A stretch of DNA of 64,000 bases from Spartobacteria bacterium. GTDB lineage: Bacteria > Verrucomicrobiota > Verrucomicrobiia > Chthoniobacterales > UBA10450. Shown here piece by piece: positions 18,719-27,963 of the stretch. A program made the translations under genes and the position numbers. The number at the start of each line of letters is the position of its first letter. The stretch's first letter is position 1. Where the stretch lies: assembly GCA_003134785.1 (NCBI GenBank), contig PLCN01000017.1, forward strand, positions 1 through 64,000, read 5' to 3'. Under the pieces are notes generated by a model. That model had not been told where the DNA came from, made no database searches, and saw only the letters and a program-made list of their open reading frames with translations.

Positions 18719-19114
18719 CTACAATAGTAGAGCTATCACGAAAAGAAGAATGCCGGAGGTAGGAATGTTCCAAACCAGAGAGCGAACCAGCGGAAACCCA
18801 GCCACCGATGCCGAAACGTAGGCGATGCGCCCCCAAAAATAAAAGTGCGCGCCAAGAATGGTGAGCGTGTTGTGGCAACCGGCGAGATGGGCCACGAGAA
18901 CAGCGGCGGCAAAGAACGGAAAGGTTTCCAGAAAATTTGTCGAAGCACGGTCTACACGGCCAGCCAGGCCTTGCAGCGGAGGCATTTCTTCTTCTCGATT
19001 ACCGGCGGTCCAGCGGTATCCGTATTGATGGCTGATGAAATGGGAGGCGGCGACCAAATGAGCAATTCCCAGGACGACGCTGCAGATTAAGAATCGAAGT
19101 TCGGTCGTCAACAA
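18719..19114 (-). CDS. MAPEG-family membrane protein
   Basis: 131 residues, four predicted membrane helices. 'GYRWTAGNREEEMPPLQGLAGRV'-type sequence followed by 'RASTNFLETFPFFAAAVLVA' carries the conserved MAPEG loop and 'NFLEtfP' helix. The superfamily covers glutathione transferases and peroxidases of the membrane; bacterial substrates are mostly unknown. The start used is TTG 19112-19114, which lies inside a decayed antiporter read from the other strand, so the 5' end may be a rearrangement junction. The stop codon abuts the TspO gene, with which it probably forms an operon. Confidence 0.8.
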   Translation of the reverse strand: MLTTELRFLICSVVLGIAHLVAASHFISHQYGYRWTAGNREEEMPPLQGLAGRVDRASTNFLETFPFFAAAVLVAHLAGCHNTLTILGAHFYFWGRIAYVSASVAGFPLVRSLVWNIPTSGILLFVIALLL

Positions 19115-19418
19115 CGCGCCGACTTACCTGGCCTTGTTCGCCGCCGCTCTCGGACTTCACGGTCTGGACATCAACGACTCGTCGGATATCGCGAGGTTCC
19201 TTTCCGATAACGGCGGCGCATTAATCGCGATTTCATTGGGAGCCAGTTTTTTTGGCGCGCTGACTTACATCGGCAACGCGCCCAATCTTCTCATCAAAGC
19301 GATCGCCGAAGATGCGCGCGTCCCTACGCCGACTTTGCTCGGCTATATCTGGAAGTTCGCGCTTCCCATTCTCATCCCGATCTTCGCGCTGATCTCGATC
19401 CTATTTTTCTCGCGATGA
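19101..19418 (+). pseudogene. C-terminal stump of an ion antiporter/permease
   Basis: From about 19101 the plus strand reads 'SVVNNAPTYLALFAAALG', then 'SFFGALTYIGNAPNLLIKAI' and a final membrane helix ending 'ISILFFSR'. This is the last quarter of a NhaD/ArsB-like 12-helix permease; 'GNAPNLLIKAIAE' is typical of that superfamily. Upstream, where some 300 residues should be, the plus strand is non-coding and the minus strand encodes the MAPEG protein. A frame start at TTG 19134 exists but would give only 94 residues. The rest was deleted or replaced, and the breakpoint overlaps the MAPEG start. Confidence 0.75.
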
Positions 19419-19433
19419 TGCGTGAGGATGGCG

Positions 19434-21254
19434 TCACGCGTAGACGATCAGGTCGATTTCCTCGGGAAGAAGGTCGGAGACTTCCCGAACCATGTTTCCG
19501 CGCAAAATATTGACCAGCGCGTTGCGTCTTGGGGCGCCGAGAATGAGGCGCGACGCGCCGAGAGTGGCGGCGATATCGACGATGGTTGCCGGAGCGGACT
19601 CGCTCACGGCATAACAAAAAAGTGGCGGACGATCGCCCGTTTTTTCTTTGGCGGCGGCAAAGATCTCGGCAGCTTCGGGATCTTCCTGCCATTTGCGCTT
19701 GCTGTCCTGGTCGGTCATGAAGCGTTGCTCGCGCACAAAGAGAAGGTAAAGCCGGCAGCCGGTCTCGCGCGCTTCGCGCAAGGCGAAGTCGAGCGTGCGA
19801 CCGGTGCCGCGAATGGCGCAAAGAATGGATTCGGCGCTCGTGAATTCCAACGCCGGTTCCGAGGCGGCCGGCGCGACCTGGACGGGTAACGCAGCGGGCT
19901 TGGCGGGCGGCGCGGCGTCCCTCTTCATCCGGCGTTCCTGTACGAGCCCGCGCAAGATTAATCCGACCGCGAGAATGGTGACCGCGAAATAGCGCGCGTT
20001 GGGTTTGTCGATCAGCAGCGACATTTCGATCGCGGCCATGACGATGAAGGTTCCGAACATCAACGTCCGTTCCCAGGTTTTGATCGGGAGCTTCCAGTCG
20101 GTGGCGGTTGCGCCAAGATTTGTCGCGATCGCGCCGACGACGCCCACCGCATAAAGATCGGCCAGGCCGGCCATGTCTTTGACCAGAACGACGAGAAGCA
20201 TGGGGACAACGGTGGCGAGCAACATGCCGATGCTCGGCACGCCCCATTTGTTGAGACGCTGAAAGATCGACGGCAGCTCGCGGTCGCGGGCCATGAGGAA
20301 TTGGATCGTGATCAGGTCGACGATCGCGGTATTAACGGCGGAGAGGAGGAGAAAGCCAAAGGTGATGCTGACGGCAAAGCCAAAGGCATGTCCAATGGCC
20401 GGTCCGAGTGCGCCGCCAACAAACGTCTCACCCATATAACGCAGCATGTAGTCGCGCACGCCTTCGGCGCCGGGCGCATTCACGTCGCCGTTCGCGATCT
20501 GCAAGCCGCCGAGCGCATGCATCGCGAGCCCGAGGAGCGCCGTAAAAATGCAGACTTCGATCATCACCCACAACAGCGCGGGCGTGGATGTCTTGCGCAC
20601 TGATGGCTTGGCATCGGTACTGCCGGGATCGAGCCGCATCACGCCCGTGGCGTTCGCGATGGCCTCCACGCCGGAGAGTGCGAGCACGATACCGACGAAG
20701 CCGCCCCAGTTTCCCCAGAACCCGCCGTGCAGCGGTTGGAGATGGCCGATCGCAGTTCCGAGATGCGGGATACTGAAGAGTCCAAGCGTAATGACAACGA
20801 TCAGAGTTGGCACAGAAATCAGAAACGCGAGACCGCCCGTATGTTTGGGACCGAGCAGATTAAGCAGGCCAATGACGAGGATGGCCGCAGCCGCGAATTT
20901 CTCCGGATGCGGCACGCCGAGATATTGAAACGCGGAAAGCGCGCTGATCGCCGCGGTGACCAGGTAATCTGCGATAAGGAGAAACGCGCCAACGATGGAA
21001 ATGATTTCAGAGCGATGGCGCACGCTGGCGTAAACACCGCCGCCATCGGGATAAAGCCGGCAGATGATGATGTAGTTGATCCCGACGAGCGCGGTGAGAA
21101 CGCACATCGCGGCGATCAGCCAGAACGAAGCGTAGCCGCCGACCGCGAACGCGAGACCGATGACGTAGGCTTTGCTCGTGCCCCAGTCTCCGTACAGGAT
21201 CGCGGCCGCGCGCGGGACGTTGACGTTCCGGGGCCGTTTAACGGTTGTGATCAT
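19434..21254 (-). CDS. APC-superfamily permease with C-terminal universal-stress domain (KimA-like)
   Basis: 606 residues. Residues about 10-435 hold roughly 12 membrane helices of the amino acid-polyamine-organocation superfamily, with 'YGDWGTSKAYVIGLAF', 'YPDGGGVYASVRHR' and 'ALSGVEAIANATGVM'. The C-terminal 140 residues form a universal-stress-protein domain containing 'ASRLILGAPRRNALVNILRG', a nucleotide-loop type motif. The plan resembles Bacillus KimA, a potassium importer whose cytoplasmic tail has a USP-like fold and senses c-di-AMP. Placement beside Kdp genes supports potassium transport, but amino-acid transport is not excluded. A paralogue is at 34383-36275. It is divergent from the sigma-54 activator. 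Confidence 0.8.
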   Translation of the reverse strand: MITTVKRPRNVNVPRAAAILYGDWGTSKAYVIGLAFAVGGYASFWLIAAMCVLTALVGINYIIICRLYPDGGGVYASVRHRSEIISIVGAFLLIADYLVTAAISALSAFQYLGVPHPEKFAAAAILVIGLLNLLGPKHTGGLAFLISVPTLIVVITLGLFSIPHLGTAIGHLQPLHGGFWGNWGGFVGIVLALSGVEAIANATGVMRLDPGSTDAKPSVRKTSTPALLWVMIEVCIFTALLGLAMHALGGLQIANGDVNAPGAEGVRDYMLRYMGETFVGGALGPAIGHAFGFAVSITFGFLLLSAVNTAIVDLITIQFLMARDRELPSIFQRLNKWGVPSIGMLLATVVPMLLVVLVKDMAGLADLYAVGVVGAIATNLGATATDWKLPIKTWERTLMFGTFIVMAAIEMSLLIDKPNARYFAVTILAVGLILRGLVQERRMKRDAAPPAKPAALPVQVAPAASEPALEFTSAESILCAIRGTGRTLDFALREARETGCRLYLLFVREQRFMTDQDSKRKWQEDPEAAEIFAAAKEKTGDRPPLFCYAVSESAPATIVDIAATLGASRLILGAPRRNALVNILRGNMVREVSDLLPEEIDLIVYA

Positions 21255-21535
21255 CGTTGATGTCGGTTGCCGATAAGCTATGACCGAGTAGCCCCGGCCG
21301 GGGCGGTTTCGACATTAATGGTATTCTTATACGTTTCGCTAGTCGTTTAAATTCACGCTGTCGTGGCCGCCATTCTTCAAGCTCCTCCCCAAAAGGTGCC
21401 AATACTTGTGGCCTACCCGGAGCAAAACGATGCTTCGTCTCCGAGACCGCCTACCCCGAAGGGCTGTAGCCAGCGACCGCACTCTGGATTTCCGGAAGAG
21501 TCGCATCTCAGACCAGTTCAAGTAATCTGAGGGCG

Positions 21536-22855
21536 ATGCGAGCGCTGATCGTTGACGACGAAAAGAACATTCGACGCGCCCTCACCATGGCGCTGGAATC
21601 GATGGAGCATGCAGTGACGTGTGCTTCGAACAGTGCTACGGCGCTGGCGGAGTTACGCGCCGCTTCGTTCGATGTCGTGCTCCTGGACTTAAAGTTAAGC
21701 CAGGAAAACGGGCTTGATGTCCTCGAGGAAATCCTGCGCATCTCGCCGCAAACGGCGGTCGTGATGGTGACGGCTTATGCGTCGATCGAGACAGCGGTGG
21801 AGGCGATGCGACGCGGCGCGTTTGATTATCTGCCAAAACCCTGCACGCCGGATCAGGTGCGACAGGTTCTCGCGAGGATCGAGAAAACCAGAAAGCTGGA
21901 ACGACGGCTCGTTGAGCTGGAGTCGCGTTTAGGGTCGGACGGACCGGAGAGTGATCTCACGTCGCGATCGCCCGCGATGCAGAAAGTGCTCGATGTTGCA
22001 TTCAAGGCGGCAGAGAGCGAAGCGATCGTCCTTCTTCTCGGCGAGAGCGGCACAGGCAAGAGCGTGCTCGCGCGAGCGATGCACCGACGAAGTCCGCGGC
22101 GCGGCGGAGCGTTTGTGACGGTGAGCTGTCCAAGCCTTTCGCGAGAACTGTTGGAAAGCGATCTGTTCGGTCACGTGAAAGGCTCCTTCACCGGCGCGCA
22201 TGCGGACACCCAGGGGAAGGTCGCGTCAGCGGACGGCGGCACGTTATTTCTCGACGAGATCGGTGACCTCCCGCTGGAGATTCAGGCGAAACTGCTGCGC
22301 CTTTTACAGGAGCGTGAATACGAGCGCGTCGGCGAGACGACACCGCGCCGAGCCAACGTGCGCGTGATCTCAGCCACGAACCGCGATCTCGCGCAGGCGG
22401 TCGCAGATGGAAAATTTCGCGAGGATCTTTTCTACCGGCTGAACGTCATCTCGCTCTGCTTGCCGCCGCTACGCGATCGCCTGGACGATCTCGAGAAGAT
22501 TGCGCTCAGCCATCTGACTTTTCTTGCCGGACATGCTGGCAAAAATCTGCGCGGCTTCTCGCCCGACGCGCTGGCCGCGATGCGGCAATACGCCTGGCCG
22601 GGCAATCTCCGCGAACTCCATAACGTGGTCGAGCGCGCGGTGATTTTGGGCAACGGCGAAGTGATCGAAGCGGACGATCTTTCCGAGACGATTCAGACCA
22701 CGTCGGAGTTACGGCTCGGGGGAAAACTCAGCGTCGAAGAGATCGAGGCCGAACACATTCGACGGGTGATAGCGAACACGCGGACACTGGATGAAGCCGC
22801 GTCAATTCTCGGCATCGATCCCGCCACTCTTTACCGCAAACGCAAAAAGCTGTGA
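21536..22855 (+). CDS. NtrC-family sigma-54-dependent response regulator
   Basis: 439 residues in three parts: receiver (1-118, phospho-acceptor Asp51, acidic pair near 7-9), AAA+ domain (about 140-370) and a Fis-type helix-turn-helix at the C-terminus ('[20 protein letters not shown]'). Walker A is 'GESGTGKS' (169-176), the sigma-54 contact loop is 'GSFTGA' (216-221; consensus GAFTGA) and Walker B is 'LFLDEIGD' (237-244). All catalytic parts are intact. Once phosphorylated it should open sigma-54 promoters by ATP hydrolysis. It lies 285 bp upstream of a histidine kinase and a sigma-54-like promoter, making that operon its most likely target. Confidence 0.93.
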   Translation: MRALIVDDEKNIRRALTMALESMEHAVTCASNSATALAELRAASFDVVLLDLKLSQENGLDVLEEILRISPQTAVVMVTAYASIETAVEAMRRGAFDYLPKPCTPDQVRQVLARIEKTRKLERRLVELESRLGSDGPESDLTSRSPAMQKVLDVAFKAAESEAIVLLLGESGTGKSVLARAMHRRSPRRGGAFVTVSCPSLSRELLESDLFGHVKGSFTGAHADTQGKVASADGGTLFLDEIGDLPLEIQAKLLRLLQEREYERVGETTPRRANVRVISATNRDLAQAVADGKFREDLFYRLNVISLCLPPLRDRLDDLEKIALSHLTFLAGHAGKNLRGFSPDALAAMRQYAWPGNLRELHNVVERAVILGNGEVIEADDLSETIQTTSELRLGGKLSVEEIEAEHIRRVIANTRTLDEAASILGIDPATLYRKRKKL

Positions 22856-22911
22856 TCGCCGGTCCGGCGTTTTTTCGCGTCGGGCAAAATGCAATCTGCG
22901 AGACCGTTGAA

Positions 22912-22928
22912 TCGTGCATGATGCACGA
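22912..22928. promoter_or_regulatory. Perfect 17-bp palindrome, candidate activator site
   Basis: TCGTGCAT-G-ATGCACGA: two perfect 8-bp arms about a single central base. It sits between the sigma-54 activator and the kinase operon, 76 bp upstream of the sigma-54-like -24 box, which suits an enhancer-type site for a Fis-like helix-turn-helix dimer. Not followed by T-residues, so not a typical terminator. Confidence 0.45.
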
Positions 22929-23004
22929 GCCAGGTTTGAACGTCACGCGCGCCGAAAATTGTAAAACGCTGACGCAGTTACGTTAGCGATCGCTCTCCGG
23001 CTCG

Positions 23005-23020
23005 TGGCACGGCGAGAGCT
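23005..23020 (+). promoter_or_regulatory. Sigma-54-like promoter (-24/-12)
   Basis: TGGCAC followed after five bases by GAGCT (23005-23020) keeps the near-invariant GG of the -24 box and GC of the -12 box at the correct spacing (consensus TGGCAC-N5-TTGCW); the -12 TT is replaced by GA. It is about 120 bp before the kinase gene and just downstream of a sigma-54 activator gene. By-eye match. Confidence 0.45.
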
Positions 23021-23140
23021 AAGGCGAGGACTGCTATGAAAACGCAATCCCGAACGCACCTCACCCGCAGCTGTTGCCAGAACTGTTTCACAACGCTTGG
23101 CGGCTAGCTCGAACGCGAGTTCACGTTCAGGCTGGGTAGC

Positions 23141-24949
23141 ATGAAACGACGAATCTTCTTCGGGCTCGCTCCTCTCTTCCTCCTGCTCCTGGCCATGGGC
23201 ATCTACGCCGTCACTCTCTTCGCCAAACTTGGCAGTCGTGTCGACGTCATCCTCCGCGAAAATTTCCGTAGCGTCCTCGCCGGCCAGCAAATGAAAGAGA
23301 CCGCCGAACGGATGGATTCCGCTCTTCTCTTTGCTCTCGCAGGCGAGGAAGAACGCGGTCGCGCGCTCTACGCGGAGAACCAACCGCTCTTCCGCGCGGG
23401 ACTTCGAACGGAGCTCGGCAACATCACTCTGCCGGGAGAAGCGGAACTGGCGCAGGAGCTGAAGGAATCGCACGAAAGATACAGCGCTCGCGCGGAAACT
23501 TTTTGGACGACTCCCGATTCAGCCGCGCGTCGGGAAATGTACTTCAACGAAATGCTGCCGCTCTTCACCAAAATCAAAAACACGGCGCAAGAAATCATCC
23601 GCATCAATCAGGAGAACATGTCGCAAGCCGATCGGGAGGCGCGGAAGTTGGCTGCGGAATCGACGCGTTACATGATCTTCGCGATCGTCGCCGGCATCGG
23701 AGGCGCGATCTTTTTTGCCGTGCGGCTTCAGGACTCGATCCTCCGGCCGATCCGCGCGCTTACCGCAGTCTCGAAGGAACTCGGCGAAGGGAAGCTCGAT
23801 CAAGTGGTGCCAGTGACTTCGCAGGATGAATTGGGCCAGCTGGCCGACACCTTCAATAAGATGGCGACCAAGCTACGCGCTTATCGCCAGGTCATGGGCG
23901 ACCAGATTCTACAGGCGCGACAGATGACGGAGATCACTTTCTCGGCGTTCCCCGATCCAATCATCGCGCTCACCTCCGATGGGCGCATCGATTTTACCAA
24001 TCCCGCAGCGACCAAATTCCTGCACGAATGCGGGCGGATGGATGCCCTGCCGCCAAGTGTGCAGGCGGAAGTGGATCGCATCTTCAAAGGCGCCCCGGAT
24101 TTCCTTCCGACGAGCTTCGAGCGCGTGATCGTTTTTCGCGTCGGCGACCACGAAGTCTTCATGCTGCCACGCGTGATCGGGATGCGGGATGAAGCGGGTA
24201 ACATCTTCGGCGCGGCCGTGATTCTCCAGGACGTGACGCGTCTTCGCCTCCTTGATGAGGTGAAGACAAATCTCGTCTCGACCGTTAGCCACGAGTTGAA
24301 GACTCCGCTGACCAGTGTGCGCATGGGCCTGCATCTTCTCCTCGAAGAACGCATCGGCGCGCTCAACAACAAGCAAACGGAACTGCTCCTCGCGGCACGG
24401 GAGGATTCCGAGCGGTTGCTGCGGATGATCAATGACCTGCTCGATCTCGCGAAGTTGGAGTCGGGGAAAGCGGTGCTGCCGAGCGAGGTGATGGACCCGA
24501 GTGAATTGGTGGAAAGTGCGAGTCAGGACTTGCGTGCGATCGTCGAGTCGCGCGGCTCCCGGCTCGTGACCAAGATCGAACCGGGGTTGCCCAAAGTTTT
24601 CGTAGATGCGCCCCAGATCGCGCACGTCTTTTCCAACTTCGTCTCGAATGCCGTAAAGCACACCAAAGCCGGCGAGGCGATCATGCTGGCTGCAAAAAAC
24701 CAGGACGGCAACATCCGCTTTTCGGTCATCGACCAAGGTTCTGGCATTCCTTCGCAATACCAGGCGCAGCTCTTCGACCGGTTCTTTCGCGTGCCGGGCT
24801 CGGAGGTAACAGGCGCGGGTCTCGGTTTGGCCATTGCCAAGGAAATAGTCCTGGCGCAGGGCGGAACCATCGGCGTCAACAGCACCCCCGGGCACGGCAG
24901 CGAATTCTATTTTGATCTGCCACCCGCCAACAAGGAAACAACCTCATGA
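23141..24949 (+). CDS. Membrane sensor histidine kinase (HAMP-PAS-HisKA-HATPase)
   Basis: 602 residues. Helix 1 (about 7-28), an extracytoplasmic helical sensor (about 30-175), helix 2 (about 177-196), HAMP (about 197-250), PAS (about 265-375), HisKA with phospho-acceptor His384 in 'VSHELKTPLTS', and an ATPase domain with N-box 'FSNFVSNAVKHT', G1 'DQGSGIP' and G2 'GAGLGLAIAKE'. All motifs are intact. It overlaps the next regulator gene by 4 bp (ATGA) and is the first gene of the operon that ends with kdpFABC and a kinase-less KdpD. The natural inference is that it supplies the kinase step for this potassium system, signalling to the TPR regulators and/or the sigma-54 activator. Confidence 0.93.
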   Translation: MKRRIFFGLAPLFLLLLAMGIYAVTLFAKLGSRVDVILRENFRSVLAGQQMKETAERMDSALLFALAGEEERGRALYAENQPLFRAGLRTELGNITLPGEAELAQELKESHERYSARAETFWTTPDSAARREMYFNEMLPLFTKIKNTAQEIIRINQENMSQADREARKLAAESTRYMIFAIVAGIGGAIFFAVRLQDSILRPIRALTAVSKELGEGKLDQVVPVTSQDELGQLADTFNKMATKLRAYRQVMGDQILQARQMTEITFSAFPDPIIALTSDGRIDFTNPAATKFLHECGRMDALPPSVQAEVDRIFKGAPDFLPTSFERVIVFRVGDHEVFMLPRVIGMRDEAGNIFGAAVILQDVTRLRLLDEVKTNLVSTVSHELKTPLTSVRMGLHLLLEERIGALNNKQTELLLAAREDSERLLRMINDLLDLAKLESGKAVLPSEVMDPSELVESASQDLRAIVESRGSRLVTKIEPGLPKVFVDAPQIAHVFSNFVSNAVKHTKAGEAIMLAAKNQDGNIRFSVIDQGSGIPSQYQAQLFDRFFRVPGSEVTGAGLGLAIAKEIVLAQGGTIGVNSTPGHGSEFYFDLPPANKETTS

Positions 24950-25638
24950 GCAAGAAAATTCTAGTGGTAGACGACGAGCCAAACGTCCGCCTCGGGTACC
25001 GATTGACGTTGGAGACTGAGGGCTATGCCGTCACCGAAGCGCACTGCGGGGCGAAGGCACTCGACGACCTTGCCGCCGGCTCCTTCGATCTCGCGATTCT
25101 GGATTTGCGCATGCCGGATATGGATGGCCTCGAACTTCTTGGCCAGATGCGCAACCGCGGCTACGCGACGCCATCGGTCATCATCACCGCGCACGGCGAC
25201 GTGCCGCACGCGGTGCACGCGATGAAGCTCGGCGCGATCGATTTTCTGCAGAAGCCGCTCACACCGGAGCAACTGCGCAACGTCGTCGCGGATGTCCTCG
25301 CGCGTCATGGCAGCGCGACAACACCTCCGGCGCCGCCGCGGGACGATTTCGACAGCCACATCGTGACGGCTCAACGCCTCTTAAATCTGCGGGATTTTGC
25401 CCGCGCCCAGAAGCATCTCGTGCGCGCCCTCGAGCTGAATGACAAATCAGCCGAAGCCTTCAACCTCACCGGCGTGCTCTTCGAGATGAAGGAAGACTAC
25501 GATCGGGCGAAGAAATATTACGGCCAGGCAATCAAGCTCGATAAGCGCTACGAGCCGGCGCAGCAAAACATGCGGCGCATCTTCGAGCTGTTCCAGTTCG
25601 GCTCCAGCAAGGAACCAGTCGCGTTAGGGGAGGACTAA
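24946..25638 (+). CDS. Response regulator with TPR output domain (first of pair)
   Basis: 230 residues. Receiver domain 1-120 with acidic pair Asp9/Asp10, phospho-acceptor Asp53 ('LAILDLRMPDMDG'), a conserved Thr in 'VIITAHGD' and Lys in 'FLQKPL'. After a Pro-rich linker come two to three TPR motifs (about 120-205; 'AEAFNLTGVLFEMKEDYDRA'), so output is a protein contact rather than DNA binding. Translation is coupled to the kinase (ATGA overlap). A tandem paralogue starts 5 bp after it. Likely partners are the sigma-54 activator, the kinase or KdpD; none is proven. Confidence 0.9.
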   Translation: MSKKILVVDDEPNVRLGYRLTLETEGYAVTEAHCGAKALDDLAAGSFDLAILDLRMPDMDGLELLGQMRNRGYATPSVIITAHGDVPHAVHAMKLGAIDFLQKPLTPEQLRNVVADVLARHGSATTPPAPPRDDFDSHIVTAQRLLNLRDFARAQKHLVRALELNDKSAEAFNLTGVLFEMKEDYDRAKKYYGQAIKLDKRYEPAQQNMRRIFELFQFGSSKEPVALGED

Positions 25639-25643
25639 CTAAC

Positions 25644-26351
25644 ATGAACAAGCGAATCCTTATCGTGGATGACGAGCCTAACGTGAGGCTTAGTTATCGG
25701 GCGGTCTTGGAGGCGGAAGGTTACATCGTTGACGAAGCTAAGTCTGCCGCTACCGGATTGGAGAAGCTGGTCGCAGGTCACTTTGATCTCGCGATTCTTG
25801 ATATGCGCATGCCGGAGATGGATGGCCTAGAGTTACTCGCCAGGATACGCGAGCGCGGACTCTCGACCCCGACGGTCATGATCACGGCCTACGGCGACCT
25901 GCCCCACGCCGTTAGGGCGGTGAAGCTGGGTGCGATCGACTTTCTGCAAAAGCCACTGAAACCCGATGAGCTTCGACACATCGTCGCAGAAGTCGTGACG
26001 CGGCACGACGACAAGCGACTGAACGGGGTGGAAGAGAAAGATTACGCCTACCACCTTCGTTCCGCGAAACGAGCGATTAACCTTCGCGACTTTGAAGCAG
26101 CGAAACGGAGTCTGAAAAACGCGCTCCATCTAGACGATCGTTCCGCGGAGGGCTTTAACCTGGCGGGGGTGGTAGCTGAGCTATCTGGCGACCTTAAAAT
26201 CGCCGCGCGCTGCTACGAACAAGCCTTGCGGATCAACAAGGACTTCGCACCCGCACAGCAAAACGCGAAACGAATCAACGAGCTCTCTCAGCGGGGGACG
26301 AGCAGAGAACCTTTCGCCCTCGGAGCCGAGAAACTTGCCGAGACGAACTGA
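25644..26351 (+). CDS. Response regulator with TPR output domain (second of pair)
   Basis: 235 residues, same plan as its upstream neighbour: receiver with phospho-acceptor Asp53 ('LAILDMRMPEMDG'), switch residues 'MITAYGD' and Lys in 'FLQKPL', then TPR motifs (about 130-210; 'AEGFNLAGVVAELSGDLKIA'). It is about half identical to the first copy, an old tandem duplication rather than a recent one. Both keep every phosphorylation residue, so both are probably live. Two TPR regulators behind one kinase suggest branched signalling or competition for phosphate. No DNA-binding domain is present. Confidence 0.9.
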   Translation: MNKRILIVDDEPNVRLSYRAVLEAEGYIVDEAKSAATGLEKLVAGHFDLAILDMRMPEMDGLELLARIRERGLSTPTVMITAYGDLPHAVRAVKLGAIDFLQKPLKPDELRHIVAEVVTRHDDKRLNGVEEKDYAYHLRSAKRAINLRDFEAAKRSLKNALHLDDRSAEGFNLAGVVAELSGDLKIAARCYEQALRINKDFAPAQQNAKRINELSQRGTSREPFALGAEKLAETN

Positions 26352-26400
26352 TCGCACCGGACTTCAAGAAAAATTCCAAAACAACAAACAACAAAACATT

Positions 26401-27933
26401 ATGCCTAGAGCCATCATCCCGTCGTTGTCGCGGCTTGCCGCTCTCTGCGGACTCGCCTTTGTCATCGCGATATCGACCGGCCCCGCTTTCGCGCAGGACG
26501 CCTCCAACCCAAACCTCAAACCGAAAGCGAAAACGAAGGCCGAGATCAAAGAGGAAGAAACGAAAGCCGAGGCCGCCGCAAAGAAAATGCGCGAACCATT
26601 TTTCCAACGTTTGACTGAAGCATACCTGGAGCAACTGGGCACGCCCGCTTATGTCCCGCCTCCACCGGATGCTCCAAACACGCGTCGCATTCCGCCAGCG
26701 CCATTCGATTCACCGCCGTTTCCCGCGGGTGATTGGCAAATCGGCGGTAGTCCCGTCATTGGCGATCCGGGCCAACTCGCTCCTTATCCTTTGATGCAAG
26801 CGCTTTACGACGGCTCGAACGGCGACGCTTGGAAGAAAAGCAAGATTCAGCTCTACGGCTGGATCAATTTCTCCGGCAACATCAGCACTTCGCATTCTTC
26901 GAGCACGAGCCAGAACGGAAACTTCCCGCTGATTTACGACCTGCGTCCGAACCGGATGGAGTTGAACCAATTCGTCGTCTACGTCGAGCGGATGCCGGAT
27001 GAAAACCAGCAGGACCACGTTGATTGGGGTTTCCGGATTTCAACGCTCTACGGGCTCGATTACCGTTTCACCACGACGTACGGATTCCTCAGCGATCAAC
27101 TGTTGAAGCACAACAGTTACAGCGGTTTCGACATGCCGATGATTTATCTAGATCTCTACGTGCCGCAGGTCTTTCAGGGAATGAATATCAGAATTGGCCG
27201 CATTATCTCCGAGCCGGACATCGAAGCGCAGTTGGCGCCGAATAATCTCATGGCCACTCACTCGCTCCTTTATAGCTTCGATGACTATTGCCATGAAGGA
27301 ATTTTTACGACCACGAAGATCAACGATCAGTGGACGATTCAGCTCGGAATAGATGGCGGCACTGACGTCGCTCTGTGGCAGAAAGATCCGGGCCGCCAGG
27401 TAACCGGAGATATCATGATTCAATGGACCGCACCCAACCAAAAAGATTCGATCTATGCAGGAGCCAACAGTTTCAACAACGGCACGTTCGGCTACAACAA
27501 CCTGCAACAATTTGTCGCGACCTGGACGCACAAGTTCAATGACAAGATCTATACCGCGACGGAAGCCTGGTACATGTACATGAACGACGCCACGACTCAG
27601 CCGACAAAAGAGGTGCCGTTCCAAAACGGTTTTTTCCCTGTGCGACCCGGGTATGCGCCCGAGTGGGCGGTTGTGAACTACACCATGTTCCGGCTGTCAC
27701 CGGGCGCCTTCTTGACCGTTCGAAACGAATATTTCAACGACAAGGTTGGCAGCCGGACCGGATTCGCCACGCAATACACGGAACATGCCATCGGTCTGAC
27801 CTGGTGGCCGGACAAGATCATCACCATTCGTCCCGAAATCCGCTTCGATCATTCCTACGACACGCGTGCGTATAATAATGGAACGCGTCAGAACCAAGTC
27901 GCCTTCGTCACCGACTTCATCTACCACTTCTAA
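26401..27933 (+). CDS. Outer-membrane beta-barrel (BBP2/OmpL-like porin) in the potassium operon
   Basis: 510 residues from the ATG at 26401; a longer frame to 26335 would overlap the preceding gene. A signal peptide ends near 'PAFAQ'. Residues about 30-65 are charged and helical (Lys/Glu/Ala), then a Pro-rich linker leads to the barrel, which opens at 'IQLYGWINFSGNIS'. The chain ends 'DFIYHF' with the terminal aromatic needed for barrel assembly. Same family as 16935-18197. Its place between the regulators and the Kdp genes suggests it lets cations cross the outer membrane when potassium is scarce, but this is inferred from position only. No clear ribosome site precedes the start. Confidence 0.85.
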   Translation: MPRAIIPSLSRLAALCGLAFVIAISTGPAFAQDASNPNLKPKAKTKAEIKEEETKAEAAAKKMREPFFQRLTEAYLEQLGTPAYVPPPPDAPNTRRIPPAPFDSPPFPAGDWQIGGSPVIGDPGQLAPYPLMQALYDGSNGDAWKKSKIQLYGWINFSGNISTSHSSSTSQNGNFPLIYDLRPNRMELNQFVVYVERMPDENQQDHVDWGFRISTLYGLDYRFTTTYGFLSDQLLKHNSYSGFDMPMIYLDLYVPQVFQGMNIRIGRIISEPDIEAQLAPNNLMATHSLLYSFDDYCHEGIFTTTKINDQWTIQLGIDGGTDVALWQKDPGRQVTGDIMIQWTAPNQKDSIYAGANSFNNGTFGYNNLQQFVATWTHKFNDKIYTATEAWYMYMNDATTQPTKEVPFQNGFFPVRPGYAPEWAVVNYTMFRLSPGAFLTVRNEYFNDKVGSRTGFATQYTEHAIGLTWWPDKIITIRPEIRFDHSYDTRAYNNGTRQNQVAFVTDFIYHF

Positions 27934-27963
27934 GTTCGACCGTTTCAGGAATAATCGAGGACA

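Noticed and set aside
21255-21535. Possible c-di-AMP riboswitch before the KimA-like gene
   Set aside because: I looked on the minus strand for the conserved ydaO-type core and could not find it; only a CCCCGGCCGGGG palindrome (21292-21303) stands out.
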